A stretch of 64,000 nt of DNA from Nostoc sp. FACHB-892 (GTDB lineage Bacteria > Cyanobacteriota > Cyanobacteriia > Cyanobacteriales > Nostocaceae): the NCBI RefSeq assembly GCF_014698795.1, contig NZ_JACJTR010000008.1, positions 186,001 through 250,000 on the forward strand. Direction: 5' to 3'. A model generated the notes under the pieces. That model was not told where the DNA came from, made no database searches, and worked only from the letters and a program-made list of their open reading frames with translations. The translations under genes and the position numbers were made by a program. Below are positions 36,804 through 45,327 of this stretch, piece after piece (within the stretch, counting starts at the first letter, position 1; each line of letters begins with the position of its first letter).

Positions 36804-39329
36804 TCAAAACACAATAATCGCCCACATACTAACTCCCAACCCGATCGCTGCTAGGTGTTGCCAAAGGAGCGATCGCAGTGGTTGCTTTGCAATTTTCTGC
36901 GTTAATAATATAGTCAGTAACACTGAGAAAATTATCGTTGCACCTTGCAAAAAGGCAATGACAGCCGGGTGAGCAACCAATATTGGCAACTGTTCATCAC
37001 TCAAACCAAGAGTAGCAAAGGTTACAGGTAAAATCCGCCCACCTTCGCCTAAGCCCAAACGCAGATAGTGAGCCAAGTTTCCCCCTAACACCAATGGTAG
37101 GTAGCCATAGGCAAGTTCTACAAATGTGCGAGACTTACGGTTAAAGTTGAACAGTTGTAGTAAGCCATAAGCCGCAAAGATAAAAATCGCTGGCATAATT
37201 AACACTAGCAGCGATAATCCCAAATGCTGCCAAAACTGAGTTAAATCCAGTTCTAGCCCCAACCAAGATTGCAATTCTGGCAAGCGATGCAGATATATCC
37301 CACCCAATAGCAAAAACAATAATGCTACTTCATAGGTGCGGGGTACATGAGTTGTCCACAGTTCAATCCCAGGGGGACGCAAGTTGAATTCGACGGAACG
37401 ATGGGGACAGGCTTTAAGGCAAGTCATGCACAGTACGCAATCTCTATTATCTTCTAACTGCGCTGGGTGCGAGTATAAAGGACATCCATTAGTTTCCATC
37501 CCTTCGCCCTTTTGCGGTCCACCTTTATAACACTGATAGGTGGTGCAACTGGCAGAACAAATCCCTTGCTGGGCGCGGAGTTCCGTCATTGAGAGTTTGG
37601 CAAATAAACCATTCATCCCGCCGATGGGACAAAGATATCTACACCAAAATCGCCGCTCAAAAATCGCAGAGAAAATCATCGCTCCAGCAGTAATTAACAG
37701 TAGCAAACAAGCGCTCAGGTAGGCAGTATTTTCTAAATGCCAAAGTTCTTCCCATAAGAAAATTAGGGAGAACAAACCAAACATGAACCATCCGCCCCAT
37801 TTTTCAGCTTGCTGTCTAGGCCAGCGCTTGAGTTGTCGAGGCCACAGCCAGAGAGATAACTTTTGGGTAATTTCCCCGTAAATCATGAAAGGACAAACAG
37901 AACACCAGATACGACCCAAAAAGGGAAAGAGAAATAGGAAGAAAGGCCACCACCAAGCCCAAAATAGATTTAATACGAAATTGCGATCGCGGGTTTGCGG
38001 TCCAATAAATAAGACTGCAACTATAATCGCAAAAGCCGTTGCAGTAAAACCATAGTTAATGCGATCAGGCCACCAGGGACTACGCAAAAATCGCCGCAAA
38101 CGAGGATAGGCATTTAACAGATTCACCCGAAATCGTTTTTTCTTCGTTTCGGCTGGCCAGAAAATTTCTTCTGTTAATTCATTAGCACCCTCCGCTTGCA
38201 CAATCGCTCTTTCTACGAGATTTTTTAATTCCTTGAGATTGCCAGGAAAATCATAAGACTGGAGACGACGTAAAGCTTCTGGGGTGATGTGCGGTTTAGG
38301 AATGCCTCTAGCCCGAATGTAAAGACTAGTATAATATTCTACCTGTGCCTGAATATCAGCTTTCCGCACCCGTAGCGGTGGGACTTTAATAATGTGACCG
38401 ATACAACGTTCAATTGTCGGCTGAGTTTTTTCTGAAACAATCAAAATTCTGGCTTTACTGGGACGAGGTTCAGTTGCTGCTTCTCCAGAACGGCTAACGG
38501 GGGTATATGTGCCAGTTTTGAGCAACTGTGTCACGGGAGGTAATAATTCTTCGGGCAATTCTTGGATGTTGTTGAGAACTAAAGTACCTTCTCCCAACCA
38601 TTCCAACAATCCTGGTTTACCGCCGGCGCGACCGAATAAATCTGCACCGCTAGTTTGCAGAATACCGCAATTTACTTTAATAATTGGTTCTCGTCGTTTT
38701 GGAGAACCAAAGTGGATGAGGGCTGCTATATTATCTTTTTCTAACCCTGGTTCTCCAAAAATATCCACTGATTTGCGGTCAGCAGCCGATAAACGAATTT
38801 GCTCACGTAGCCTTATGGCATAGCGACTTGTACCGACAATTCCGCGTTGCGCTTTGGTGACTAAATATGGTCGCAAAGCTACAGAACGTTCTTGTTCATA
38901 GCCAAGTGCAGATGTTGCCTGAGCTAATTCTTGAGCCAATTGGCGAGAAAAAGCCTGAGCAATTTCGGGGTATTGAGTGGCTAATTCACGAAATTTATCA
39001 CCGGGTACAACCCACAAATTACATTCAGTTACTGTAGTAATTGTGAATGGAGTTAATTCATCCAACAGCAATTCTTTGAGTTCAATCACTGCACCGGGGA
39101 GAAATCCACAAGCAAAGGCTGGGTTAGTTTTATTGGTGCTATTGCTTTCGAGTTGACCTTTTTGGAGAATATAAAGGGCTTCTGGACGAGTGCCTTCCCT
39201 AACTAAATCAGTTTTGGCACTCACTACTTGTTCTTCAATTACTTGAGCGATCGCATTTAACACCTCATGTGAAAGAATTCCTAGAGTACTGCGTTCTTGT
39301 AGCCATGTAACCATTTCTGGAGATGTCAT
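36804..39329 (-). CDS. Fusion: cyclic-nucleotide domain, degenerate sigma-54-type AAA+ domain, NapH/NosR-like polyferredoxin
   Basis: This protein has 841 residues. About 10-135: CRP-type cyclic-nucleotide-binding fold. About 160-390: sigma-54-activator AAA+ fold, but degenerate. Walker A reads GEPGLEKD (Gly lost), Walker B reads LVLNNIQELP (Asp-Glu replaced by Asn-Asn), and no GAFTGA loop is seen. The final FPGNLKELKNLVERA is typical of the family. About 425-841: membrane part with several helices and Cys-pairs WCSVCP (about 475-480) and WCRYLCP. A ferredoxin motif CVLCMTCLKACP and a further Cys-rich stretch ICSASCTTYQC follow, as in NapH/NosR/CcoG-like electron carriers. It has no DNA-binding helix-turn-helix. 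It likely couples a signal to membrane electron transfer; cyanobacteria lack sigma-54, so a transcription role is unlikely. Confidence 0.85.
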   Translation of the reverse strand: MTSPEMVTWLQERSTLGILSHEVLNAIAQVIEEQVVSAKTDLVREGTRPEALYILQKGQLESNSTNKTNPAFACGFLPGAVIELKELLLDELTPFTITTVTECNLWVVPGDKFRELATQYPEIAQAFSRQLAQELAQATSALGYEQERSVALRPYLVTKAQRGIVGTSRYAIRLREQIRLSAADRKSVDIFGEPGLEKDNIAALIHFGSPKRREPIIKVNCGILQTSGADLFGRAGGKPGLLEWLGEGTLVLNNIQELPEELLPPVTQLLKTGTYTPVSRSGEAATEPRPSKARILIVSEKTQPTIERCIGHIIKVPPLRVRKADIQAQVEYYTSLYIRARGIPKPHITPEALRRLQSYDFPGNLKELKNLVERAIVQAEGANELTEEIFWPAETKKKRFRVNLLNAYPRLRRFLRSPWWPDRINYGFTATAFAIIVAVLFIGPQTRDRNFVLNLFWAWWWPFFLFLFPFLGRIWCSVCPFMIYGEITQKLSLWLWPRQLKRWPRQQAEKWGGWFMFGLFSLIFLWEELWHLENTAYLSACLLLLITAGAMIFSAIFERRFWCRYLCPIGGMNGLFAKLSMTELRAQQGICSASCTTYQCYKGGPQKGEGMETNGCPLYSHPAQLEDNRDCVLCMTCLKACPHRSVEFNLRPPGIELWTTHVPRTYEVALLFLLLGGIYLHRLPELQSWLGLELDLTQFWQHLGLSLLVLIMPAIFIFAAYGLLQLFNFNRKSRTFVELAYGYLPLVLGGNLAHYLRLGLGEGGRILPVTFATLGLSDEQLPILVAHPAVIAFLQGATIIFSVLLTILLTQKIAKQPLRSLLWQHLAAIGLGVSMWAIIVF

Positions 39330-39514
39330 ATTAATTTCTCCGTATAGGCTGCTGTATAAAACGAATTATCCCTTGAAAACTAGGTCAAAATATCTGTATC
39401 TAGCGGTCGATGCGTAACAATACAGAATTGGTGTCAGTGAAGTTATGAGTAGTTATAGAAAAAGAGGCAAGGGAGCAAAGAGAAAAGAGGAGAATGCTTT
39501 CCCCTTCCTCTTAG

Positions 39515-40213
39515 TTAAATGTCTGGTTCTTGCAGCCATCGGGCGACCATACCCGCCAAAACTCCACCCAAAATTGGAAACACAATGAAAATCCAAAGGT
39601 CAGCCAATGCCCAATCACGAGTAAAGACAGCTGTGGCTAGCGATCGCACAGGATTAACACTAGCATTTGTCACCGGAATCAGGATCAGGTGCGCCAAGGT
39701 AAGCCCTAAACCTATGGGTATGGGTGCAGACACTTTGAAAACGGGAGAAGATGTGACGCTTAAGATCAACAGCACAAATCCACAGGTAACAATCAATTCG
39801 GCTAATGCACAAGCCCACCAGCTATAGTTACCAGGGGAGTGAATTCCCACCCCATTAGAACCAAAGTTGGCTGTTGTAAACCCAGGCTTGCCCATGCAAA
39901 TCAAAAATAGGATAGTAGTTCCCCAAATTCCGCCGAGAACTTGACTTCCTATATATGGCAAAACGTCTCGGAAAGAAAATTGCTTGGCTACCCAAAAACC
40001 AATTGTGACGGCCGGGTTGATGTGACATCCACTGATCGACCCAAAAGTATAGGCAGCAGTCAACAAACTTAAGCCAAAAGCGATCGCCACCCCAGTAACT
40101 CCAACCCAAGGTACTGTACCAGAAATAACCGCAGTACCCACGCCCATTAGAACCAACCAAGCTGTACCTAGAGCTTCTGCAAAACATCGTTTGGCTAACG
40201 AGTAACGATTCAT
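39515..40213 (-). CDS. Aquaporin / MIP channel (AqpZ-like)
   Basis: This 232-residue protein has six hydrophobic helices and two half-helix loops. The first signature is intact (SGCHINPAVTIGFW). The second reads ASVNPVRSLATAVF: Val replaces the Ala of the usual Asn-Pro-Ala, while the following Arg of the selectivity filter is kept. MIP channels of this size pass water, and sometimes other small neutral solutes, across the inner membrane. The changed second motif leaves the substrate open. It is a single gene reading away from the polyferredoxin fusion promoter region. No operon partner. Confidence 0.9.
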   Translation of the reverse strand: MNRYSLAKRCFAEALGTAWLVLMGVGTAVISGTVPWVGVTGVAIAFGLSLLTAAYTFGSISGCHINPAVTIGFWVAKQFSFRDVLPYIGSQVLGGIWGTTILFLICMGKPGFTTANFGSNGVGIHSPGNYSWWACALAELIVTCGFVLLILSVTSSPVFKVSAPIPIGLGLTLAHLILIPVTNASVNPVRSLATAVFTRDWALADLWIFIVFPILGGVLAGMVARWLQEPDI

Positions 40214-40449
40214 GAGAAATGCTATAACTGGCTAGACGTAATTGATACTTGTATACATTAGCCGAATAACACTAAGATAAATACTCGCTTCTTGATTATT
40301 AAGTATAAAACGTAACGATATACTGTTGGTTGCCTGATTGACAAACTTGAGCAGAAATTAAATTTATCCATATTGAAAACTGCTGTAACTTGTCACGACT
40401 CATGTGCAGCTATTGCATATTAATATTGGGGAATAGATCGGGAGAAATT

Positions 40450-41085
40450 ATGGCACTATATCTAGACTCAGCGATCGCATCTGAAGCTGAAGTTGTTAAG
40501 CTTTGGGGATGGGTGAAAGGCATTACAACCAATCCCACGCTGTTGTCTCAAAGCGATACGCCACCAGAAACCACACTCAAAAAATTGGTTGCCTTGACAA
40601 ATGGCCCCTTATACTATCAACTCGTGGCAGCTGATAAAGCCGGGATGCTAGCTGAAGGTAGAAAAGCTTTCGAGATTATTGGTTCACAAACAATTTTGAA
40701 GATTCCGGCAACACCGTTAGGTTTTGAAGTGGTGGCGAGTCTATCACCAGAAATTACCTGTTCGGTGACAGCAATTTACAGTGCAGCACAGGCAGCAGTA
40801 GCACGGGAAGCGGGAGCTAAAATTGCCATAGCTTATGTAAATCGTGCGACGAGGTTGTTAGGTGATGGTATTGCTTTGGTGCGAGATATGGCTAGCGTAC
40901 TCAAAGGCAGTGATACGGAAATCTTGGCAGCTAGTATCAAATCTCCCGAAGAAGCAGCTGCATCATTGCAAGCCGGGGCGGATCATTTGACTTTACCATT
41001 GGCAATGTTGCAAGCGATCGCTACTCACGAATTCTCACAGAAAACTGTTGAAGAATTCGCTAAAGGAGGCATCGGTTTAAGATAA
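40450..41085 (+). CDS. Transaldolase-family aldolase (fructose-6-phosphate aldolase-like)
   Basis: The start is the ATG at 40450, preceded by GGGAG and giving MALYLDSAIA; the upstream in-frame extension has no support. The 211-residue protein is the size of the short transaldolase/FSA subfamily. It has the N-terminal KGITTNPTLL block, the Schiff-base Lys in TILKIPATPLG, and SVTAIYSAAQAAVA, all typical. These decameric or pentameric enzymes make or split a dihydroxyacetone or sedoheptulose/fructose phosphate bond in the cytoplasm. True transaldolase or fructose-6-phosphate aldolase cannot be separated by eye. A 30-codon membrane-peptide gene follows. Confidence 0.88.
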   Translation: MALYLDSAIASEAEVVKLWGWVKGITTNPTLLSQSDTPPETTLKKLVALTNGPLYYQLVAADKAGMLAEGRKAFEIIGSQTILKIPATPLGFEVVASLSPEITCSVTAIYSAAQAAVAREAGAKIAIAYVNRATRLLGDGIALVRDMASVLKGSDTEILAASIKSPEEAAASLQAGADHLTLPLAMLQAIATHEFSQKTVEEFAKGGIGLR

Positions 41086-41105
41086 TTCGTAATTGGTAAT
41101 TAAAT

Positions 41106-41198
41106 ATGAGTTTGTCAGATGTCCCTAATCTTTGGGTTCCCTTGGCACTTTTAGGTTTAATTATTGTCGCTGCTGTATTTTTCAGCCGCAGCAGCTGA
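41106..41198 (+). CDS. Possible 30-residue single-pass membrane peptide
   Basis: ATG at 41106 opens a 30-codon frame: a short polar start (MSLSDVPNLW), one hydrophobic helix (VPLALLGLIIVAAVFF) and a short SRSS tail. It is like the size and layout of small photosystem or cytochrome-complex subunits, but I do not recognise it as any named one. It lies 20 bases after the transaldolase-like gene, and the upstream ribosome site is weak. It would be missed by a usual length cutoff. It could be a real small membrane protein or a chance frame. Confidence 0.4.
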   Translation: MSLSDVPNLWVPLALLGLIIVAAVFFSRSS

Positions 41199-41235
41199 TA
41201 TTTAACTCTTACAGTGAAGATGGAGGTTCAGTTCT

Positions 41236-41895
41236 ATGTTTGCTGTTGTCACACCCGATACAATCCATTTACCTCCAGGCGCAGTAGTACGCCTACCCGG
41301 AAGTTGGCAAGACTATCAAGCACTGAATGAACAACTAGGCGTAGGCGTAGCCCGTCGTAGACATCGCTCTTCTCCTCGCATTAAGTATCGAGATGGAGAA
41401 ATTCTTTTGATGGCACCGCTACCAGAACATGGGCGTAAAGTAAGTGTAATTGCAGATGTAGTCAAAGTTTTACTTTATCATCTGGGACGAGAATACGAAG
41501 CATTTACCCCAATCACAATGGAACTGCCACAAAAAAGTGGTATAGAACCAAACTACTGTTTTTATATTGATAACTGGCAAGCGATTGCAGGGAAAAACCG
41601 CATTAATTGGGGTGTTGATCCATCACCCGATTTAGTGGTGGAGATAGACATCACCAGCTACACCGATGTCAATGACTACCTGCCTTATCGAGTACCAGAA
41701 GTTTGGTTGTTCAGGAAAAACCAGCTTGTGATTTACAGATTGCAAGGCGATGTCTACACTGTTGAAACCAGTAGCCGCTATTTCCCTAACATTAATGTGT
41801 CAGAGGTAGTTACAGAGTCTTTAAAAATTGCCTACGAGCGTAATACTAGCGCTGCTATTCGGGAATTGCGCCAGAAATTGGCAAGTGAGAATTAA
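41236..41895 (+). CDS. Uma2-family (DUF820) PD-(D/E)XK-like protein
   Basis: This 219-residue protein has the usual cyanobacterial Uma2 pattern: LPGSWQDYQALNEQ at the start, SSPRIKYRDGEILLMAPLPEHGR, then nuclease-fold residues around GIEPNYCFYI, PDLVVEIDIT and the final Lys in VPEVWLFRKNQLVIYRL. Uma2 proteins have a restriction-endonuclease-like fold but their role is not established. A GGAGG ribosome site precedes the ATG. In the first third the residues LGVGVARRRH are encoded by a copy of an interspersed repeat (41339-41367) that typical homologs would lack. The gene is followed 35 bases later by XisI. Confidence 0.85.
   Translation: MFAVVTPDTIHLPPGAVVRLPGSWQDYQALNEQLGVGVARRRHRSSPRIKYRDGEILLMAPLPEHGRKVSVIADVVKVLLYHLGREYEAFTPITMELPQKSGIEPNYCFYIDNWQAIAGKNRINWGVDPSPDLVVEIDITSYTDVNDYLPYRVPEVWLFRKNQLVIYRLQGDVYTVETSSRYFPNINVSEVVTESLKIAYERNTSAAIRELRQKLASEN
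41339..41367 (+). repeat. Interspersed repeat inside the Uma2 gene
   Basis: Twenty-nine bases (GCGTAGGCGTAGCCC... ending GACATCGC) match, with one mismatch, the reverse complement of an intergenic copy at 51818-51846. In the Uma2 gene they are in frame and encode the extra stretch VGVARRRH between two blocks that are normally adjacent in this family. The match was read directly from the sequence; insertion is inferred. Confidence 0.75.
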
Positions 41896-41930
41896 ATATT
41901 GTGCGATCGCTTTCAGGAGGTGATTGTCGA

Positions 41931-42266
41931 ATGGAAAGAGTAGAACAGTATCGCCAAAGCATACGCCAAATATTAATGTCTCACGCTACTTTTGAGAGTG
42001 GTAATTCAGATATTGAGTCTCAGCTTGTCTTTGATACAGAACATGACCACTACCAGCTTTTAGAAGTTGGCTGGGAGGGACTTAAACGAGTTTACAACTG
42101 TATCATCCATTTGGATATTAAAGATGGAAAGATTTGGATTCAGCGCAATATGACTGATGTAGATATTGCGCGAGAATTAGTAGAAATTGGCGTGCCGAAA
42201 GAAAATATTATTCTGGGTTTACATCCGCCGTATAAGCGTCCGTATACAGGGTATGGAGTAGCTTAA
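41931..42266 (+). CDS. xisI: XisI-family protein (fdxN element excision controlling factor)
   Basis: The start is ATG at 41931, directly after an excellent AGGAGGTG ribosome site; an in-frame upstream start at 41901 lies before that site. The 111-residue protein has the family blocks VEQYRQSIRQIL, DTEHDHYQLLEVGW, HLDIKDGKIWIQRNMTD and IARELVEIGVPKENIILGLHPP. XisI helps control excision of the fdxN element in heterocyst-forming cyanobacteria, normally beside XisH. No XisH is here; the preceding gene is a Uma2 protein, also of a nuclease-like fold. It may be a relic or act in a different pair. Confidence 0.88.
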   Translation: MERVEQYRQSIRQILMSHATFESGNSDIESQLVFDTEHDHYQLLEVGWEGLKRVYNCIIHLDIKDGKIWIQRNMTDVDIARELVEIGVPKENIILGLHPPYKRPYTGYGVA

Positions 42267-42390
42267 AGGAAAGCAACGATAGCATATCAAGGATCACCGC
42301 GCAGACAATTTTCATCAACGACCACTACTTGGTACGATAAAGTGCAGAGTGTCACAACTTACTTTCAAGTAAATAAAAAGGAATGCGTAA

Positions 42391-42966
42391 ATGGGTAAAG
42401 GGAGGTTAGAAGCATTCAGTGATGGGGTGATTGCCATTATCATCACCATTATGGTGCTGGAAATCAAAGTGCCGCATGGGTTTGATTTAGCTGCGCTGCG
42501 TCCCCTGATTCCAGTATTTCTCAGCTATGTGCTGAGTTTTATCTTTCTCGGCATCTACTGGAACAATCACCATCATCTCTTACAAGCAGTCCGACACGTT
42601 AATGGGCATATCCTTTGGGCTAATCTGCATTTGCTATTTTGGTTGTCGCTAATCCCCTTCGTCACTGGCTGGATGGGTGAGAATAGCTTTGCTGCTATGC
42701 CAGTAGCACTTTATGGCACGGTATTGTTGTTGTCTGCGATCGCTTACTTCATCCTTACCCGCACCCTAATTTCTCATCATGGCAGCGATTCGACATTAGC
42801 GATCGCAGTGGGTCGAGATTTCAAAGGAAAAATATCGATGGTGTTGTATGCAGTGGCAATTCCACTTGCCTTTGTGAACTCATGGCTTGCCTGTATACTA
42901 TACGTTCTGGTTGCAGTTATGTGGCTCATCCCCGACCGTCGCATTGAGAATACTCTTACTCTTTAA
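42391..42966 (+). CDS. TMEM175-family (DUF1211) potassium channel-like protein
   Basis: This 191-residue membrane protein has about five to six helices. The N-terminal RLEAFSDGVIAIIITIMVLEIK contains the Phe-Ser-Asp motif that lines the pore in TMEM175 proteins. Next come IYWNNHHHLLQAV and LFWLSLIPFVTGWMG, both family-typical. Bacterial members form homotetrameric potassium-permeable channels in the inner membrane. The start is ATG at 42391 with AAAGGA close upstream. It stands alone, between XisI and the converging MFS gene. Confidence 0.88.
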   Translation: MGKGRLEAFSDGVIAIIITIMVLEIKVPHGFDLAALRPLIPVFLSYVLSFIFLGIYWNNHHHLLQAVRHVNGHILWANLHLLFWLSLIPFVTGWMGENSFAAMPVALYGTVLLLSAIAYFILTRTLISHHGSDSTLAIAVGRDFKGKISMVLYAVAIPLAFVNSWLACILYVLVAVMWLIPDRRIENTLTL

Positions 42967-42978
42967 ACGAATTACGAA

Positions 42979-44172
42979 TTACTTACAAGTGCAATACCTA
43001 AATACAAAAAATATCAGAAATGCAAAACCAGTCGCAGCATAAAATACGCTATTAATTCCGCCAAAACCAAAGGCATAGCCCATTAACAACGGCCCTAATG
43101 TTTGTCCTAATCCATAGAATGTTCCGTTTACGGATATAATCGTTGCTAAATATTCTTTTGGTGCTAAATCTGCTAAAAGTGTTTGGATAGTAGGAAAACC
43201 AATACCAAGCCCAATACCAAAAATTGTACTAGGGATTAATAGTAACCAGATGTTTGACACAAAGGGAACTATTAACATAGCTAAAGCATAAAAAACATAA
43301 GATGCACTAATTAAACTTGTGCCACTAAATCTTCTACCTAATCTACCTAATTGGGATGCTGTGATAGTAATTGCTACAGAAACACTAGAAAGTAGCAATC
43401 CAATAATCGTAGGCGGCGCTTTAAAAGTATCGTTAATTAACTGTGGTAAATAGGTAACGTAAGCGCCATAAAGAAACACAAAATTAGCCGCACTGGCAAT
43501 AAAAAGTCCAAATAGCTGACGATTTTTTAGAACTTTGACGGCATTACTTAAATACTGTTGAAGGTTGCGATCGCCTTTTGGTTCTGGATTTTTGAGTGCA
43601 AACAAAACTAGTAACCCAAGAGGAATCGCTAATATTGGCAGCATGAAGGGATAATACCAGCCTGCTGTTGCTAATGCACCACCAATTATTGGATAACTTG
43701 ATGTGCCGACGCTGCTAATACTTGCATTGTAACCCATTGCAGCAATTCGTCTGTCTCCTGTGTATAAATCGCCAATTAAGGTGATACTCAGAGAAAGCAA
43801 AGAAGCAGCACCAATTCCTTGCAGCAAACGCAACCATAGCAATAAATTAAAATCACGAGCAAAGGCGCAGGCTGTACCAGCTATGCCAAATAAAAACAGT
43901 GAAGGAATAATAATTCTCTTTCTGCCCCATCTATCGGCAAGAATACCAATAATTGGCCCTAAAATCAGAGATGGGAATGTAAATGCTGTAATCAATAAAC
44001 CTAAATTTTTCGGGTTGATATTTAAGTCTTTGGCTAACTTGGGAAAAGCCGGAGTCACGCTAGAAACTCCAATAACAGCAATCAATGCAACTGCACAAAT
44101 AATCTGAAAATTTAGCTCTAGATAAATTGGCCTCTGTCGTTGAAATTGGCTGTTATCTTCTGGTGAATTCAT
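42979..44172 (-). CDS. MFS transporter, 12-helix DHA1-like
   Basis: This 397-residue membrane protein has about 12 helices. Its MFS signature is GILADRWGRKRIIIP, with the motif LRLLQGIGAASLLSLSITLIGD after helix 3-4. This is the layout of DHA1 drug or metabolite exporters. The 3' end nearly touches the end of the TMEM175-like gene, so the two converge. The upstream side holds a hairpin (44202-44233) and then the rubrerythrin gene in the same direction, so the two may share some transcription. Substrate unknown. Confidence 0.9.
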   Translation of the reverse strand: MNSPEDNSQFQRQRPIYLELNFQIICAVALIAVIGVSSVTPAFPKLAKDLNINPKNLGLLITAFTFPSLILGPIIGILADRWGRKRIIIPSLFLFGIAGTACAFARDFNLLLWLRLLQGIGAASLLSLSITLIGDLYTGDRRIAAMGYNASISSVGTSSYPIIGGALATAGWYYPFMLPILAIPLGLLVLFALKNPEPKGDRNLQQYLSNAVKVLKNRQLFGLFIASAANFVFLYGAYVTYLPQLINDTFKAPPTIIGLLLSSVSVAITITASQLGRLGRRFSGTSLISASYVFYALAMLIVPFVSNIWLLLIPSTIFGIGLGIGFPTIQTLLADLAPKEYLATIISVNGTFYGLGQTLGPLLMGYAFGFGGINSVFYAATGFAFLIFFVFRYCTCK

Positions 44173-44201
44173 GATTTTACTTTGGTGTATAAATAATCAA
44201 G

Positions 44202-44233
44202 AACGCGAAGCATCTCTTAAGAGGCTTCGCGTT
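44202..44233. terminator. Perfect-stem hairpin between rubrerythrin and MFS genes
   Basis: AACGCGAAGC (44202-44211) and GCTTCGCGTT (44224-44233) are exact complements, and the interior CTCTTAAGAG is itself self-complementary, so nearly the whole 32 bases can fold. It lies just after the 3' end of the minus-strand rubrerythrin gene. No T-run follows on the minus strand, so it may be a stability hairpin rather than a full terminator. Confidence 0.5.
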
Positions 44234-44268
44234 TATGTGCAAAAAAGAGTGCCTAATTGATTGTCGTC

Positions 44269-45003
44269 TTAAGCTGCAACTTTTTCCTCAAATGGTTTAA
44301 AGGTTTTTTTGTTAGCACCGCAAATCGGACATTCCCAGTCATCGGGAATTTCTTCAAAAGGTGTACCAGGTGCAATTCCCGAATCAGGATCGCCAGCAAC
44401 CGGATCGTAAATCATGCTGCATTTTTTGCAAATCCATTTCCGAGTTTTGGCATCTTCACCTGCAACTCTGGTTGCTGTTTGTCCTCCATTTAATACTTCT
44501 AAGGCTTCAGCGTAGCGATCGGCGTGGTAATTTTCGATAAATTTTAACAACCCAAAACGGTGTGCTGCTTCCCGAAATGTGTCGGCATGATCGCTAGATT
44601 CTTTAGCTTGTTTAAGAAATTCTTCAGCCGCAGAATTGTCGCGTTGGCTCTGCCCGCCGTAGGCATCGCGTTGAGCATCTGCGGCAAATTCTGGATACAT
44701 TGTGGTATATTCGTAAGTCTCCCCCTCAATTGCCAAAGATAAACAGCGAGATACAATTTCCCGTTTTTGTTCATCACTTAAAGCAGCCGAATCTTCTACC
44801 ACAAGTTCTGGATGCAGCAATTTAAAATGTGCAAAAGCGTGTTCGGTTTCTTGGTCTGCTGTTTCTTTAAAAAGTTTCGCCAAGTCTGTAAACCCGAGTT
44901 GACGCGCCACATCTGCAAAAAACAGATACTTGCGATTTGCCATCGATTCACCACCGAAAGCAGCTTCTAAGTTTTGAAGTGTAGTAAAGTTGGACAAATC
45001 CAT
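44269..45003 (-). CDS. Rubrerythrin
   Basis: This 244-residue protein has two parts. Residues 1-175 form a ferritin-like four-helix diiron domain with Glu-x-x-His-type ligands (DQETEHAFAH). Residues 195-235 form a rubredoxin domain with two Cys-x-x-Cys knuckles, CKKC and CPIC. Rubrerythrins reduce peroxide in the cytoplasm; in heterocyst-forming cyanobacteria they protect against oxidative damage. An extra stretch (QRDAYGGQSQR) between the two helical parts is encoded by repeat-like DNA at 44641-44670. The ATG at 45003 begins MDLSNFTTLQNL, a good family start. Confidence 0.93.
   Translation of the reverse strand: MDLSNFTTLQNLEAAFGGESMANRKYLFFADVARQLGFTDLAKLFKETADQETEHAFAHFKLLHPELVVEDSAALSDEQKREIVSRCLSLAIEGETYEYTTMYPEFAADAQRDAYGGQSQRDNSAAEEFLKQAKESSDHADTFREAAHRFGLLKFIENYHADRYAEALEVLNGGQTATRVAGEDAKTRKWICKKCSMIYDPVAGDPDSGIAPGTPFEEIPDDWECPICGANKKTFKPFEEKVAA
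44641..44670 (-). repeat. Diverged interspersed repeat inside the rubrerythrin gene
   Basis: On the minus strand these bases read CGATGCCTACGGCGGGCAGA-type sequence and align over 29 bases, with five mismatches, to the repeat at 51818-51846 (and so to the copy in the Uma2 gene). It encodes the stretch RDAYGGQSQR. The frame is kept. Less certain than the Uma2 copy because it is more diverged. Confidence 0.55.
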
Positions 45004-45327
45004 AATTTTTGGATGCCTGCAAAGTGATGTTTATCATGAAAATACAGACTCTACAACCGGATAGATGAACCATTCTTTGTACAATTTTAGAAACGTTTTA
45101 TACAAAGTTGATTGGCTCATATTTAGTAACCCGTTTTGTGAGCTGCTCTTGGACAATTATAAAACTGAAAACTTTTGCATCTGACAAATTTTATTCTGAA
45201 TATACACTTGAGGTTTCTAGCAAAAAGGATGACTGATGACTGATAACCGTTAACCGTCAACAGTTAACGGTCGTAAAGAGTGTTTATACAATTTAGGCAC
45301 GCATCAGCTGACTAACTTAAATTCTAA
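45004..45327. promoter_or_regulatory. Intergenic region with two inverted repeats
   Basis: About 320 bases upstream of rubrerythrin and downstream of the ABM gene. CTTTGTA (45074-45080) and TACAAAG (45100-45106) form an inverted repeat 70 bases before the rubrerythrin start and could be an operator. ACCGTTAAC (45246-45254) and GTTAACGGT (45263-45271) form a perfect 9-bp stem with an 8-base loop near the end of the ABM gene and may act as its terminator. No gene is seen. Confidence 0.4.

Noticed and set aside
36804..39329. Sigma-54-dependent transcription activator
   Set aside because: Walker A and B are lost, no GAFTGA loop or DNA-binding helix-turn-helix is present, and cyanobacteria lack sigma-54.
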